A stretch of 64,000 nt of DNA, taken from NCBI RefSeq assembly GCF_000022485.1, contig NC_012623.1:2196501-2260500 (forward strand), read 5' to 3'. Shown one piece after another: positions 26,679 through 35,949 of the stretch. Both the position numbers and the translations under genes were made by a program. The notes beneath the pieces were generated by a model, which was not told the origin of the DNA, did no database searches, and saw only the letters and a program-made list of their open reading frames with translations. Source of the stretch: Sulfolobus islandicus Y.N.15.51 (GTDB lineage: Archaea; Thermoproteota; Thermoprotei_A; Sulfolobales; Sulfolobaceae). Position 1 is the first letter of the stretch, and every line of letters starts with the position of its first letter.

Positions 26679-27860
26679 ATGGATTTAGTTGAGAAGTTGA
26701 AGAACGACGTGAAGGAAATAGAGGATTGGATAATTCAAATTAGGAGGAAAATTCACGAGAATCCTGAACTTTCCTATAAAGAGTATAGCACCTCTAAACT
26801 AGTGGCAGAAACGTTAAGGAAATTGGGAATAGAAGTAGAGGAGGGCGTTGGATTACCCACTGCAGTAGTTGGTAAGATTAGGGGAAATAAACCCGGGAAG
26901 ACAGTTGCCTTAAGAGCGGATATGGATGCCCTCCCCGTAGAGGAGACTAGTGACGTAGAGTTCAGGTCCAAGGTTAAAGGGGTAATGCACGCGTGTGGTC
27001 ATGACACTCACGTAGCAATGCTCTTAGGTGGAGCTTATCTCTTGGTTAAAAATAAAGATTTAATCAGTGGCGAAATTAGGTTAATATTTCAGCCCGCAGA
27101 GGAGGATGGAGGATTAGGAGGAGCGAAACCAATGATCGAGGCTGGAGTCATGAATGGTGTAGATTACGTATTTGGTATACATATATCCAGTAGCTATCCA
27201 TCTGGAGTCTTCGCAACTAGAAAAGGTCCAATAATGGCTACGCCAGATGCGTTTAAGATTGTGGTTCACGGAAAGGGCGGTCACGGTTCTGCTCCTCATG
27301 AGACCATAGACCCAATTTTCGTATCATTACAAATAGCCAACGCAATTTACGGTATAACAGCTAGGCAAATCGATCCCGTTCAACCCTTCGTCATATCCAT
27401 AACTACGATACATTCTGGGACAAAGGATAATATAATACCAGATGACGCTGAAATGCAGGGAACGATTAGAAGTCTAGACGAGAATGTTAGGAGTAAGGCT
27501 AAGGATTACATGAGGAGAATAGTTTCATCAGTATGCGGAATTTATGGTGCAACTTGTGAGGTCAAATTCATGGAGGACGTCTATCCAATTACAGTAAATA
27601 ACCCAGAAGTAACTGATGAGGTGATGAAAATTCTATCTTCAATATCCACAGTCGTTGAGACTGAGCCAGTTCTAGGAGCTGAGGATTTCTCTAGGTTCCT
27701 ACAGAAAGCACCCGGTACGTATTTCTTCCTGGGAACTAGAAATGAGAAGAAAGGTTGTATATATCCCAACCATAGTTCTAAGTTCTGCGTAGATGAGGAT
27801 GTGTTGAAACTAGGTGCTTTAGCCCACGCATTATTGGCAATAAAGTTCAGTAACAAATAA
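26679..27860 (+). CDS. cpsA: M20 metallocarboxypeptidase/amidohydrolase
   Basis: 393 residues, the length of S. solfataricus carboxypeptidase CpsA. M20D motifs: RRKIHENPELSYKEY, LRADMDALPVEE with the metal-bridging Asp, MHACGHDTHVAMLLG (metal His and Asp), FQPAEEDGGLGGA (catalytic and metal Glu), and GVLGAEDFSRF-like LGAEDF. A dimerisation domain lies between about residues 185 and 290 (GKGGHGSAPHETIDP). Removes C-terminal residues or N-acyl groups. Divergent from the glucanase pair, with its own TATA-like region. Confidence 0.92.
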   Translation: MDLVEKLKNDVKEIEDWIIQIRRKIHENPELSYKEYSTSKLVAETLRKLGIEVEEGVGLPTAVVGKIRGNKPGKTVALRADMDALPVEETSDVEFRSKVKGVMHACGHDTHVAMLLGGAYLLVKNKDLISGEIRLIFQPAEEDGGLGGAKPMIEAGVMNGVDYVFGIHISSSYPSGVFATRKGPIMATPDAFKIVVHGKGGHGSAPHETIDPIFVSLQIANAIYGITARQIDPVQPFVISITTIHSGTKDNIIPDDAEMQGTIRSLDENVRSKAKDYMRRIVSSVCGIYGATCEVKFMEDVYPITVNNPEVTDEVMKILSSISTVVETEPVLGAEDFSRFLQKAPGTYFFLGTRNEKKGCIYPNHSSKFCVDEDVLKLGALAHALLAIKFSNK

Positions 27861-27889
27861 AGGATTTAATAATTAAGTGATTATTGTAA

Positions 27890-28363
27890 ATGGATAAGGA
27901 AAAGGTTCTAAATATTTTGAGGAATTCCTCAAACTTACCCTTAGATTTAATTAGGAGACTCCTTTCAGACAAGGATAAGGATATTAAACACGAAGCGTGG
28001 AATTACGTTATTTCGAACGTAAGGGATAAGGATTTCCTATTGGAACTTTTATCATTTCACGATACTGGGACTAGGTATAGAGCGTGGAATAGTGTTCCTG
28101 AGTTCGTAGAGAGGGGTATATTAACTTTGGAAGAGGTTATCAAAAGAAAAGAACATTTCCTTGAAATGCTAAAAGATAGCAATAAGGTCGTAAGGGCGCT
28201 ATCTTGGTATGTTACGTTAAAACCCCTACTAGAAATGAATGTGGTAAGTCTAGGAGAAGTTCTTAGCTATTCGCCTTTCCTATGTGAGTTAATTAACTCA
28301 GAATTTCATGAAGTCGTAGAAGAAGTTATGCAAGAGTTTAAGATCACGTGCAAATTTATATAG
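27890..28363 (+). CDS. HEAT-repeat-like small protein
   Basis: 157 residues, all helical, with repeating pairs such as LSDKDKDIKHEAWNYVISNV, HDTGTRYRAWNSVPEFV and DSNKVVRALSWYVTL. These are spaced by about 35-60 residues and resemble degenerate HEAT/PBS repeats used as protein-binding scaffolds. Starts 29 bases after cpsA and may be co-transcribed. Function unknown. Confidence 0.65.
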   Translation: MDKEKVLNILRNSSNLPLDLIRRLLSDKDKDIKHEAWNYVISNVRDKDFLLELLSFHDTGTRYRAWNSVPEFVERGILTLEEVIKRKEHFLEMLKDSNKVVRALSWYVTLKPLLEMNVVSLGEVLSYSPFLCELINSEFHEVVEEVMQEFKITCKFI

Positions 28364-28497
28364 AATAGAAGATGTGGCTATTCATATAAATATATGAAAT
28401 TCATTTTCGTCTATTTTACTTATGAAATACCTTATATAAGTATTATAGATCTTTGCCCGAAATCCTTTTATTTCTAACTTATAATTAGCTGGTTAGA

Positions 28498-29226
28498 TTG
28501 ATTTCAATTATCATACCGGCATTTAATGAGGAAAGAAGAATTGGTAGGACGTTGGAGAAAGTATCGTCAACACTACCTAATGCTGAAATAGTGGTAGTAT
28601 TTGATGGGCATGATAATACGCCAGAGGTTGTTAAGAAATTTCCCGTAAAGCTCCTAATAAGTGAGAGCAGACTTGGTAAAGGGGGAGCGATAAAGAGAGG
28701 AATTAATGAAAGCAATTTCCAGAGAGTTTTATTATTAGATGCCGATTTTCCCACAACTGAGGAGGAATTAGATAAAATCTTAAGCACTGACGCTGACCTA
28801 GTCATACCTAAGAGGAAAATTGTGGGGATGCCATTAAAGAGGAAGTTCCTACATAAGGGATTTATAATAATTACTAAGATACTCTTTCCGTCGCTAGCAA
28901 AATTTTCGGACTTCCAAGCTGGTGTTAAGCTAGTAAATAGGGAAAAGGTTTTAGATATATTAGACGAGTTAATAATTAACGATTTTTTATTCGACGTTAA
29001 CTTAATTTACGGATTTAAACGTAGACATTATAAAGTTAAAGAAGTTGAAATAAATTATATTCATGATGAGAGTGATAGTAAGATATCTAAAAAGTTAATA
29101 AAAGTCATAATTCTAATGTTCCTCTCCTTGATAAAATTAAGAGTATATTATTCTCCGTTTAGGAAAATTCTATACACTAAAACTTACCTTAAAGCACAGG
29201 GCTACATTTTACGAAAGCTTAGATAG
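28498..29226 (+). CDS. Family 2 glycosyltransferase
   Basis: 242 residues from TTG. GT-A fold motifs: SIIIPAFNEERRIGRTL at the N-terminus, VVVFDGHDNTPEVV, RLGKGGAIKRGI and the metal-binding LLLDADFP. Similar to dolichyl-phosphate glucosyl- or mannosyltransferases. The basic C-terminal part has one hydrophobic stretch (IILMFLSLIKL) that may associate with the membrane. Likely acts in protein or lipid glycosylation. Ends overlapping the convergent membrane gene by 18 bases. Confidence 0.88.
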   Translation: MISIIIPAFNEERRIGRTLEKVSSTLPNAEIVVVFDGHDNTPEVVKKFPVKLLISESRLGKGGAIKRGINESNFQRVLLLDADFPTTEEELDKILSTDADLVIPKRKIVGMPLKRKFLHKGFIIITKILFPSLAKFSDFQAGVKLVNREKVLDILDELIINDFLFDVNLIYGFKRRHYKVKEVEINYIHDESDSKISKKLIKVIILMFLSLIKLRVYYSPFRKILYTKTYLKAQGYILRKLR

Positions 29227-29748
29227 CCTACTAATTATTATTCTTGAAATCAAGTTAAAGGTACCTGCAAAAAGGGCGATCCAGTAATAAGTTGTGGGAT
29301 AACTTTCAACTAAAATTGTTACCATAACGTTTTTGTAAAATACAGTCATGTTCTGGCTCCCTATTATAAATAATGGATATTTCGTTGGAGTAACATACCC
29401 TACCACGTAATTAAATAATAAGTAAAATAAAAGAGGATCCAACAAGTAAAGATAGCTTATCCAAGTTATTAATAGGTAGTTATTGATTACGTCCTTTTTC
29501 AAGGCGAGATAAATGTAATAGAGGGAAACACTTATCACATAAAATCTAAATGCGAACAAAATATAGTTTATTATTATACCTATTTCCAACTCTTTACCTA
29601 GAAATTCTAGATAAAATGAGAAGAGGCTATCCTTAATTACTACCATTCCTCCAGCGGAATAATACCACCAATAACCTGGTAATAACGCTACAAGTACATT
29701 TAGTAACATGCTTATAGTCAATATTAACGTTCTTTTTGTAACTATCAT
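29209..29748 (-). CDS. Integral membrane protein, unknown
   Basis: 179 residues with four or five hydrophobic segments (LTISMLLNVLVALLPGYWWYY, IIINYILFAFRFYVISVSLYYIYLAL, YLLITWISYLYLLDPLLFYLLF). Overlaps the upstream gene by four bases (ATGA), so the two are co-translated. No family recognised. May work with the upstream single-span protein and MFS transporter on the same strand. Confidence 0.65.
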   Translation of the reverse strand: MIVTKRTLILTISMLLNVLVALLPGYWWYYSAGGMVVIKDSLFSFYLEFLGKELEIGIIINYILFAFRFYVISVSLYYIYLALKKDVINNYLLITWISYLYLLDPLLFYLLFNYVVGYVTPTKYPLFIIGSQNMTVFYKNVMVTILVESYPTTYYWIALFAGTFNLISRIIISRLSKLS

Positions 29749-30155
29749 ATCATCTCACTTTGTGAAAAAGTTGTGTTGAACATCTTCATCACTATCGTCA
29801 AGTTATATGAATTATCGTGAATAGCCCTCTCGAACATTTCCAAATTAGTCACAACCACACTAATGTTCTTTACCTCATTAGGGTTAATTGTTACCGGTTT
29901 TGATAAGTAAGTGTAATCCCCAGTTACGTTTAGTAAGGTTATTGGGAAGTTGAGAGTATTGTTAAAAGTTAAGATTAACTGGTTATTGGAAATAACTAGA
30001 CCTATTTTTGGTTGCGAAGTGAATAATATGAGTATGGTGGAGTTGATTTGGTTCAAAGTTGTTTGAAGTAAACCGTTGAAGTTATTAATCATGGCAAACT
30101 GAACAATTAGTACTGAAATGAACACTATTAAACCTATAATTTTACCTAAATCCAC
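29745..30155 (-). CDS. Single-span surface protein, unknown
   Basis: 136 residues with one N-terminal membrane helix (IIGLIVFISVLIVQFAMI) and a beta-rich, Asn-rich remainder facing out. Coupled to the membrane protein gene downstream by an ATGA overlap. It resembles accessory subunits found with small membrane proteins in Sulfolobales, but I cannot name it. Confidence 0.65.
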   Translation of the reverse strand: MDLGKIIGLIVFISVLIVQFAMINNFNGLLQTTLNQINSTILILFTSQPKIGLVISNNQLILTFNNTLNFPITLLNVTGDYTYLSKPVTINPNEVKNISVVVTNLEMFERAIHDNSYNLTIVMKMFNTTFSQSEMI

Positions 30156-30178
30156 GTTTTAATATTATATGAAAACCA

Positions 30179-31303
30179 CTATAAATGTTTCAAGGATAAA
30201 AGTGATATGATAGATATTATACACCCAACGTCCAAGGCTAACATTGATATAGAGAAGCTATGGGTCAAATACAGTGCCAAACCTACAAATGATGGAGCGA
30301 TCATCGTCCCAATTTGGGATACGGCGTTGGCGTAACCTATTGAAGTTCCCGCACTAGATTGCCCAGCTATTCTCATTATTAGAGAATCAGTTGGAGGTCT
30401 ATATGAGAACGAGAAAATCCCCAATAAGAAGGCCTCGGGTAATATATCGATGTTATTTGAGAAAATTATTGAAAACGTTAGTAAGATGAATCCTATCAGA
30501 TTTATTAAGATAACGGTTCTATCGCCAAATCTTTCCACTGACCTTTCCACACTTAAAATCCCTACTAGCTGACCAACTCCGAAAAGAAGAAGAAATATGC
30601 CTGATAAAGTCGGAGAGATGTTTCTATAAAGTACTAGCATTGGGAAAATCCACGTTGTTGTACCCCACGTGGACCACAGCTCCCCTAATCTAATTAGCGT
30701 TGCAATTGTTATTTTTCTATCAAGGATTATCTTAAACGACCTCTTGATTTCAGTCCTATTGACATCTATCCTATTGAAATGACTGAAAATTGCAATTAGC
30801 CCGAAACTTGTGGCCATGATTAGGTAAATAAATCTCCATAAATGCAACAGAAAACTTGCTATTATACCCAAGGTGATGATAGTTATTGGTCCTGCACTTT
30901 CCACTAAAGCCACGTAAAATGTGAACTTTGAGCTGTTGGAGTAACTAACTGCCACTATTTTCATTGCTGATGGAAATATGGCAGCTGTTATAAGTCCTTC
31001 TATGAGGTAGGCTACGAGTAGAATAGCGTAACTTGTAAGGAAGAGAAAGAGTAATAGATTCATTCCTACTAAGAGAATCGATGCGTACTCCACAGCACTA
31101 TTTGGGCCTATTCTATCTATAATCAAACCCCAAGGGATTGAGGAAACTATATAACCTATGTAAAAGACTGTGGCAACTAGCCCAATCTGTATGGAGTTTA
31201 AGTGAAAAACTAAGGCTATTGGCAATGATATGACTCCCCAACTGAGCCTTAAAAACAACTGAAGAAAAGTACCAATCCAACTCACTATTATATTTCTTAA
31301 CAC
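30179..31303 (-). CDS. MFS transporter
   Basis: 374 residues with about 11-12 membrane segments. Conserved MFS loop IPWGLIIDRIGPNSA after the second helix, and GVGQLVGILSVERSVERFGDR in the central region as the second-half copy. Substrate not deducible. Followed 24 bases downstream by the two small membrane genes on the same strand, so a three-gene unit is possible. Confidence 0.88.
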   Translation of the reverse strand: MLRNIIVSWIGTFLQLFLRLSWGVISLPIALVFHLNSIQIGLVATVFYIGYIVSSIPWGLIIDRIGPNSAVEYASILLVGMNLLLFLFLTSYAILLVAYLIEGLITAAIFPSAMKIVAVSYSNSSKFTFYVALVESAGPITIITLGIIASFLLHLWRFIYLIMATSFGLIAIFSHFNRIDVNRTEIKRSFKIILDRKITIATLIRLGELWSTWGTTTWIFPMLVLYRNISPTLSGIFLLLFGVGQLVGILSVERSVERFGDRTVILINLIGFILLTFSIIFSNNIDILPEAFLLGIFSFSYRPPTDSLIMRIAGQSSAGTSIGYANAVSQIGTMIAPSFVGLALYLTHSFSISMLALDVGCIISIISLLSLKHL

Positions 31304-31399
31304 AAAATGACAATGAGTTAAATCTCTCTTTTATGATTATCGTTCTAAAATATATTTAGCATAAAATAATTTTATAATCTCCTAGGCGTATATTCAATT

Positions 31400-31876
31400 A
31401 TGCCAAGAGAGTTAACCCCCATTGAGCAGTTACAATTACTTTTACCAGGTTATAGGGGGTATAAAGCAAAAGATCTAATTAGACAAGACGATTTCCTAGT
31501 TAGAAGAGCAGTTATTGATAGATTAGAACAAACGATAAGGATAATCTCAGAAAAGGAAAGCTTTATTGCCTCAACCGATCCATTTTCACCCCAACTTAAG
31601 GTAATGGAGTTCTTGATCTCTAAAATCAGGGAGTTAATAAACAATATAATGTCAAGTCAGGGTGGAGGTGCGGATATTTACGCCAGGTGGAAAGTTACAA
31701 CTGAGGAGTTGGATCAAATAGTTAATCACGATATGAAAATGATTGATATTGCTTCACAATTAGTGGAGCTTGCTAAGAATAATAGAATTGAAGAGTTCGA
31801 ACCATTACTTAATGACCTAAGAGCAGTATTTTATGATAGAATGAAATTATTTTATCCTCCAGAACTTAGAAAATAG
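31400..31876 (+). CDS. Conserved helical protein preceding SPFH gene
   Basis: 158 residues, mostly helical, hydrophilic, with no membrane segment (SPQLKVMEFLISKIRELINNIM; WKVTTEELDQIVNHDMKMIDIASQLVELA). Lies 43 bp upstream of the SPFH-domain gene and in the same orientation, so likely in one operon. No domain recognised. May be an adaptor of the SPFH complex; that is inference from position. Confidence 0.7.
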   Translation: MPRELTPIEQLQLLLPGYRGYKAKDLIRQDDFLVRRAVIDRLEQTIRIISEKESFIASTDPFSPQLKVMEFLISKIRELINNIMSSQGGGADIYARWKVTTEELDQIVNHDMKMIDIASQLVELAKNNRIEEFEPLLNDLRAVFYDRMKLFYPPELRK

Positions 31877-31919
31877 TTACGAAAAAATTTAAATATCAAC
31901 ACTAGAATAATTCTAATAT

Positions 31920-32786
31920 ATGTCTTTAACCATTAGAGGTCAAGTTATTTCGACAGAAAAAGAAGATGGATCAAGTTTTATGACAGCTGATGCTATAATT
32001 TTCAAATACCCAAAGGAGGCAATTACTTCGAAATCACTTATAATAGTACAACCCACAGAGAGAGCCATAGTTTTAATACAAGGACAAATTGTTGCAGATT
32101 TACCTCCCGGTAGTCATAATATTCAAACTCCAGGAAATCCGGTTTCAGCTTTTCTATCTAAGTTTAGGTATAACACGTTACCATATGATACTGTAGTTTA
32201 TTTCATCTCGACCACCAGACATGAGGTTAGAGTAGCGGGTGTTAGCCAGACAGATGACCTAGTACCCTTAGAGTATGAGACCGCAATATACTTTAGAGTT
32301 CAAAACCCTGCAGCCTTAGTCACAAATGTCCAGTTCGGTTCCCTATATTTCAAAGACGCAGATTTAGCTCATTATATTTCACCAATTGTAGATCAAGAAG
32401 TTAGTTCAGTACTTAATCGTGTAAATCTAACTGATGTTTTCAAGAAGTTCTCTGAAATTTCTACTGCAGTTACGGCAGCGTTAAAGCAATTCCTAGCAGA
32501 AATAGGTGTAGACCTAATATCTGTAAGAATAACTAGACTTCTGCCTCAAGATCCAGAGCTGAGAAGAATAATACAATTAAGGGATATGGGAATACCATTA
32601 ATGGATGCAGTTCGAATGGGTTTGGCTAGAATATTAGCTGAACAGCAGAACGCAGCAGCAGTCAATATGGCAATCGGAGTGCCGTATTATCCAAACCTAT
32701 CAACAATAGTTAATCTACCAGATGGCCTAATAAGAGTAGGTATAGGCAGAAGGGGGCAACAACAGAGTGGTGGAGCACAACAGTAG
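31920..32786 (+). CDS. SPFH/Band-7-like protein
   Basis: 288 residues. The central part (LIIVQPTERAIVLIQGQIVADLPPGSHNIQTP ... TAALKQFLAEIGVDLISVRITRLLPQDPE) has the beta-sandwich and coiled part of SPFH/Band-7 proteins of the YdjI/virion-core type, which lack an N-terminal membrane anchor. It ends with a Gly/Gln-rich tail (RRGQQQSGGAQQ). Such proteins form membrane-associated oligomeric scaffolds. The next gene encodes a membrane protein and overlaps by 20 bases, supporting a membrane complex. Confidence 0.75.
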   Translation: MSLTIRGQVISTEKEDGSSFMTADAIIFKYPKEAITSKSLIIVQPTERAIVLIQGQIVADLPPGSHNIQTPGNPVSAFLSKFRYNTLPYDTVVYFISTTRHEVRVAGVSQTDDLVPLEYETAIYFRVQNPAALVTNVQFGSLYFKDADLAHYISPIVDQEVSSVLNRVNLTDVFKKFSEISTAVTAALKQFLAEIGVDLISVRITRLLPQDPELRRIIQLRDMGIPLMDAVRMGLARILAEQQNAAAVNMAIGVPYYPNLSTIVNLPDGLIRVGIGRRGQQQSGGAQQ

Positions 32787-33183
32787 AATTTTAGGTTATA
32801 ATATTGCCACGTCAATTGGGTATTCTTTTATCCTAACTATAATTATGGCCATAGTATCGTTAATAGTTAAGGCATTTTATCCTCCAAGTACCTTTGATAT
32901 TTCACCAATTGAAGCCATGATTCACTCCCCTGCGGAAGGAATAGTGCAGATTTTAATATTGGTAATATTAGTAGCATTTGTCTTCCCTACGAGAACAACT
33001 CTTGAAAAGTCGTCTTTAATTCAAGTTAGAAAGATAGCGTTAATCACTGCATCATCTTATTTGGTATTTTCCTTATTGCCATATGCCTTCCAAGTGTCTT
33101 ATCCTCAAACGTACTTAGGATTAACGATAGCTTATAATTTATTAAACGGTACATTTGCTGGATTTATAAGTACCATCGTATGA
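32767..33183 (+). CDS. Four-span membrane protein coupled to SPFH gene
   Basis: 138 residues from GTG, overlapping the SPFH gene. Four hydrophobic segments (IGYSFILTIIMAIVSLIV, IVQILILVILVAFVF, IALITASSYLVFSLL, YLGLTIAYNLLNGTFAGFI). Likely the membrane partner of the SPFH protein. No family recognised. Confidence 0.7.
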   Translation: MVEHNSRILGYNIATSIGYSFILTIIMAIVSLIVKAFYPPSTFDISPIEAMIHSPAEGIVQILILVILVAFVFPTRTTLEKSSLIQVRKIALITASSYLVFSLLPYAFQVSYPQTYLGLTIAYNLLNGTFAGFISTIV

Positions 33184-33284
33184 ATGCTAGTTTTCTCGTT
33201 ATAGAGGAATAATCCCTATTCTTGTTAATCAATATTTAGGAGTCTACTCTATTATATTATGTTTATGAAATAAATTGAAGAGAT

Positions 33285-33509
33285 CAACAAAGTACCTTGT
33301 TGGTTGTTCTCTTATTCAAGTACTTCACGGGTTTGAACCTCGGTACCAAGAAAATTGCTAGGTTGATAAAAAGTACTTATCAGACTTCTGAAGGGATAAA
33401 GAAATTGTTTAAGCGGAGGAGAAAAACATACACTGCTAAACGGTATTTAAAAGCTCCTCAGAGTGAGATTAATGGCAAAACTTTCATTTTATTAAAAATA
33501 ATTTTATAA
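33285..33509 (+). pseudogene. IS4-like transposase C-terminal remnant
   Basis: The frame VLLFKYFTGLNLGTKKIARLIKSTYQ is matched by the complement of 49927-50045. Only the last 40-50 residues of the transposase survive in the 33184-33576 gap. No terminal repeats identified. Confidence 0.55.
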
Positions 33510-33576
33510 TTTGGAAAGATTTTCTATTTTGTTAGAAATATTTCTATAGTTTAGTTTTTTATATAACCATAAAGAA

Positions 33577-34350
33577 TTAACTGAGTAGAGCAACCATCAT
33601 CCCAAAATAACTTGGGACTTGATATTCCATCAACTTAACGCTATACTTATTATAACTACTCTCAAGAATTCCGAGCATTATGAGCAATTGCCAATAGCTA
33701 TCGGGCTTCGCCTCACTAATAACTTTATCATCAATCTTCATCAAATCCTCAAATCTTTCGCTCTTAAAAATATCTACAATAGTGGAATCGTAAACCGCAG
33801 CGTATTCTGAATAACCATAAGGTCCCTTAGGATCGTGGGTATGAGCGTGATCCGCACTAACTATTACTCCAACCCTTTTTCTATGATCTCTTAAAACTTC
33901 ACCAATTACTACTCCAAACTTCCTCAATATCTCCCTTTTAACTCCCCTAGCTGGAGTCAACAATACAATTCTCCTCCTTTTCAAGAAGTAAAGGGGAATC
34001 GATGACCCCCAATCTAGCGCGATCTTTGACTCCTTTCCTTCTAAAGCCCCGAAATTAACACCAACCACCGGTAGGCCACTCCCTTTTGCCCTTTCATATA
34101 TTTCGTAAGCCAATCCCCTATCACAAAGGTACTTTCTCTTGATTTTACCCCGCTTTCCTTCAGCGTATTGCGTTAATATTACCGCCATGTGATCGTCAAT
34201 TCTTATATTATGGGGAGTAATTACGATGTACTTATCAGCCTTAACTAAACTTGCAGCTTCCCTCATTGCCTTATTTAACAACGATGATTTTTCATCTTTT
34301 GGATCAATTATCTCATCTCCATGAGGTGCTACTAAAATAAAGCTTATCAC
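33577..34350 (-). CDS. LigB-type (class III) extradiol dioxygenase family protein
   Basis: 257 residues. N-terminal FILVAPHGDEIIDP with a metal-type His, central GVIVSADHAHTHDPKGPYGYSEYA with the second His cluster, and a Trp/Leu-rich C-terminus. This is the layout of LigB/MEMO-like proteins. True ring-cleaving activity is not certain because archaeal relatives include non-enzymatic MEMO proteins. Stands alone; TATA-like box lies upstream of the ATG. Confidence 0.78.
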   Translation of the reverse strand: MISFILVAPHGDEIIDPKDEKSSLLNKAMREAASLVKADKYIVITPHNIRIDDHMAVILTQYAEGKRGKIKRKYLCDRGLAYEIYERAKGSGLPVVGVNFGALEGKESKIALDWGSSIPLYFLKRRRIVLLTPARGVKREILRKFGVVIGEVLRDHRKRVGVIVSADHAHTHDPKGPYGYSEYAAVYDSTIVDIFKSERFEDLMKIDDKVISEAKPDSYWQLLIMLGILESSYNKYSVKLMEYQVPSYFGMMVALLS

Positions 34351-34480
34351 ATTTAACTCTTGCTATTTCAAACTTTAAGTTTTGTACTGTGTATCGCATT
34401 TCAACAAGATCTCGTTAACTTACTGTAGTATAATATGGTAAGTTTATAAAGAGTTACTGTAGCATAGTACATAATGAATG

Positions 34481-35784
34481 TTGAGAGAGTGTCCAGAATG
34501 CAAATAATTCAATAAATATAATGTGATAGAAAAACAATATTATAACTAGTTGAGAATAGAAGTCAATTATATCTTTCAATATGAGGGAAGATTAATATTT
34601 TATTGTAATATAAAATAACTTATAGTTGAGAAAAAATGAATTTCAAACATACCCCATATTATTCTAGTTAACCCTAGCCTAGGGTTAACTAGAGAGTTTG
34701 ACAAATTCCTCTTGCGGAACTTTTGCTAACACGGAAGTGTAAATCAAGGAATTGTAAATTATTCCAATAACGTAAACAAAAACCTCAACCATATCCTTGT
34801 TAATAGCGTAAGGTCTCCAATACCTCTTCAAGAAAATACCAAAGAATTCAACATAACGTCTAAAACTAGAAAAACCAATTATCCAAGTTGAGGGCATTCC
34901 CAAGAAACCCCTATCAACAACCTTATAACCACTCATACCAAAACCAACCTTATTATCGGGAAAGTTTGCAAACTCAACTTGAATTGCGTGAAGAATCATG
35001 GTTGGGGAAATAGCATATAAAACCTTGAAGCCGAAGAAACTCCTACCCCTCTTCTTCGCAAACTCACCCTTAAATCTACGATGAATCTTAGCCCTCATAT
35101 AGTAGTAAATTAAGTTTGCTGCTTCCCTAAACTTTCCTTGTCTCAAGTTGAGTTCTAGCTTTTTCTTTAATGTCTCCTTGTTTCTCTTTCCGAAGGGTAC
35201 TTCGATTATGTTGGAATCTATTGCCCAGAGTTTGTTAACTTTGCCGTATAAGGCACTACTTGGCAAGTAGTTTTCTAGTTTGCTTAGCTTTTCCTCAAGT
35301 TCTTTTGCGTATTCCTTGAATGCTTTCTTTATTTCTCCCCTAAGTTTCTTTGCCCTTCTGTGGTTTTCGGATTTTGACTTGCGTTCTCCTAGAAACCATC
35401 TTACTACAATGTCCGTGTAATAGTATGCTTCTACATCTCTGTAGGAGCATTGCCATATCATCATGACGATGAGTACTCTAAGTATGTATAGGTCTAGTGA
35501 TGATAGTGCTTTTGAGGTGATTAGTATGTAGTGCATTTTCAAAAGAGTTTTATGCCTTGATGATAGTTTATCATAGGGGACCGGGAGATTGTAGTATTCT
35601 ATCCAAGGTTTCATATCTCCCAATCCTTGTACTACGTCTTCCCGGTCCCCTTTAAGTATTACTCAAGATTTTACTCCAAGTGAAAATTCAAAATTTCTCA
35701 AGAGTTTATGCTTTCTTTTGAGTTATTATCTATAAACTTATACATAGATTTATTGAATTATTTACACTTGGGATGCTCTCTTGA
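34481..35784 (-). mobile_element. 1296-bp DDE insertion sequence, copy 1
   Basis: Element 34485-35780 with imperfect terminal inverted repeats (GAGAGTGTCC at one end, GAGAGCATCC at the other, continuing AAATAATTCAATAAAT at both) and a 4-bp TTGA duplication (34481-34484, 35781-35784). The transposase frames of the two copies are identical and lengths match exactly with 60286-61581. Family name uncertain (possibly IS5-like). Confidence 0.88.
34685..35623 (-). CDS. DDE transposase of the 1296-bp IS, copy 1
   Basis: 312 residues. Basic helical N-terminus (WIEYYNLPVPYDKLSSRHKTLL), candidate catalytic Asp in LWAIDSNIIEVPFG and GYKVVDRGFLG, and a C-terminal region around KDMVEVFVYVIG with the candidate Glu. 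Identical to 60486-61424 and related to the partial protein at 63565. Both intact copies imply recent transposition. Confidence 0.88.
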   Translation of the reverse strand: MGDMKPWIEYYNLPVPYDKLSSRHKTLLKMHYILITSKALSSLDLYILRVLIVMMIWQCSYRDVEAYYYTDIVVRWFLGERKSKSENHRRAKKLRGEIKKAFKEYAKELEEKLSKLENYLPSSALYGKVNKLWAIDSNIIEVPFGKRNKETLKKKLELNLRQGKFREAANLIYYYMRAKIHRRFKGEFAKKRGRSFFGFKVLYAISPTMILHAIQVEFANFPDNKVGFGMSGYKVVDRGFLGMPSTWIIGFSSFRRYVEFFGIFLKRYWRPYAINKDMVEVFVYVIGIIYNSLIYTSVLAKVPQEEFVKLSS

Positions 35785-35949
35785 AGCTGAAATATATCCA
35801 CTTTATAGGTACAATAGCAACAACTTTTATTTTTTATCTCAATAAGGCTAACGGATGTCCTTACGCAATAAGAATGTGTAAAACATCAGAAAAATACCGC
35901 AATACTTCAAGTTTTAACGTAAACCATATGTAGTTCACTAAGGGGAAGT

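Larger units (their letters stand above)
34474..35845 (+). pseudogene. Short ORF split by the 1296-bp IS, copy 1
   Basis: ATG AAT GTT GA at 34474-34484 continues after the IS as A GCT GAA ATA TAT (35785 onward), giving MNVEAEIYPLYRYNSNN... to a stop at 35845. The ORF is only 23 codons, so it may be the start of a longer gene already decayed. Promoter-like AAGTTTATAAAG lies 30 bp upstream, along with two TTACTGTAG repeats. Confidence 0.4.
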
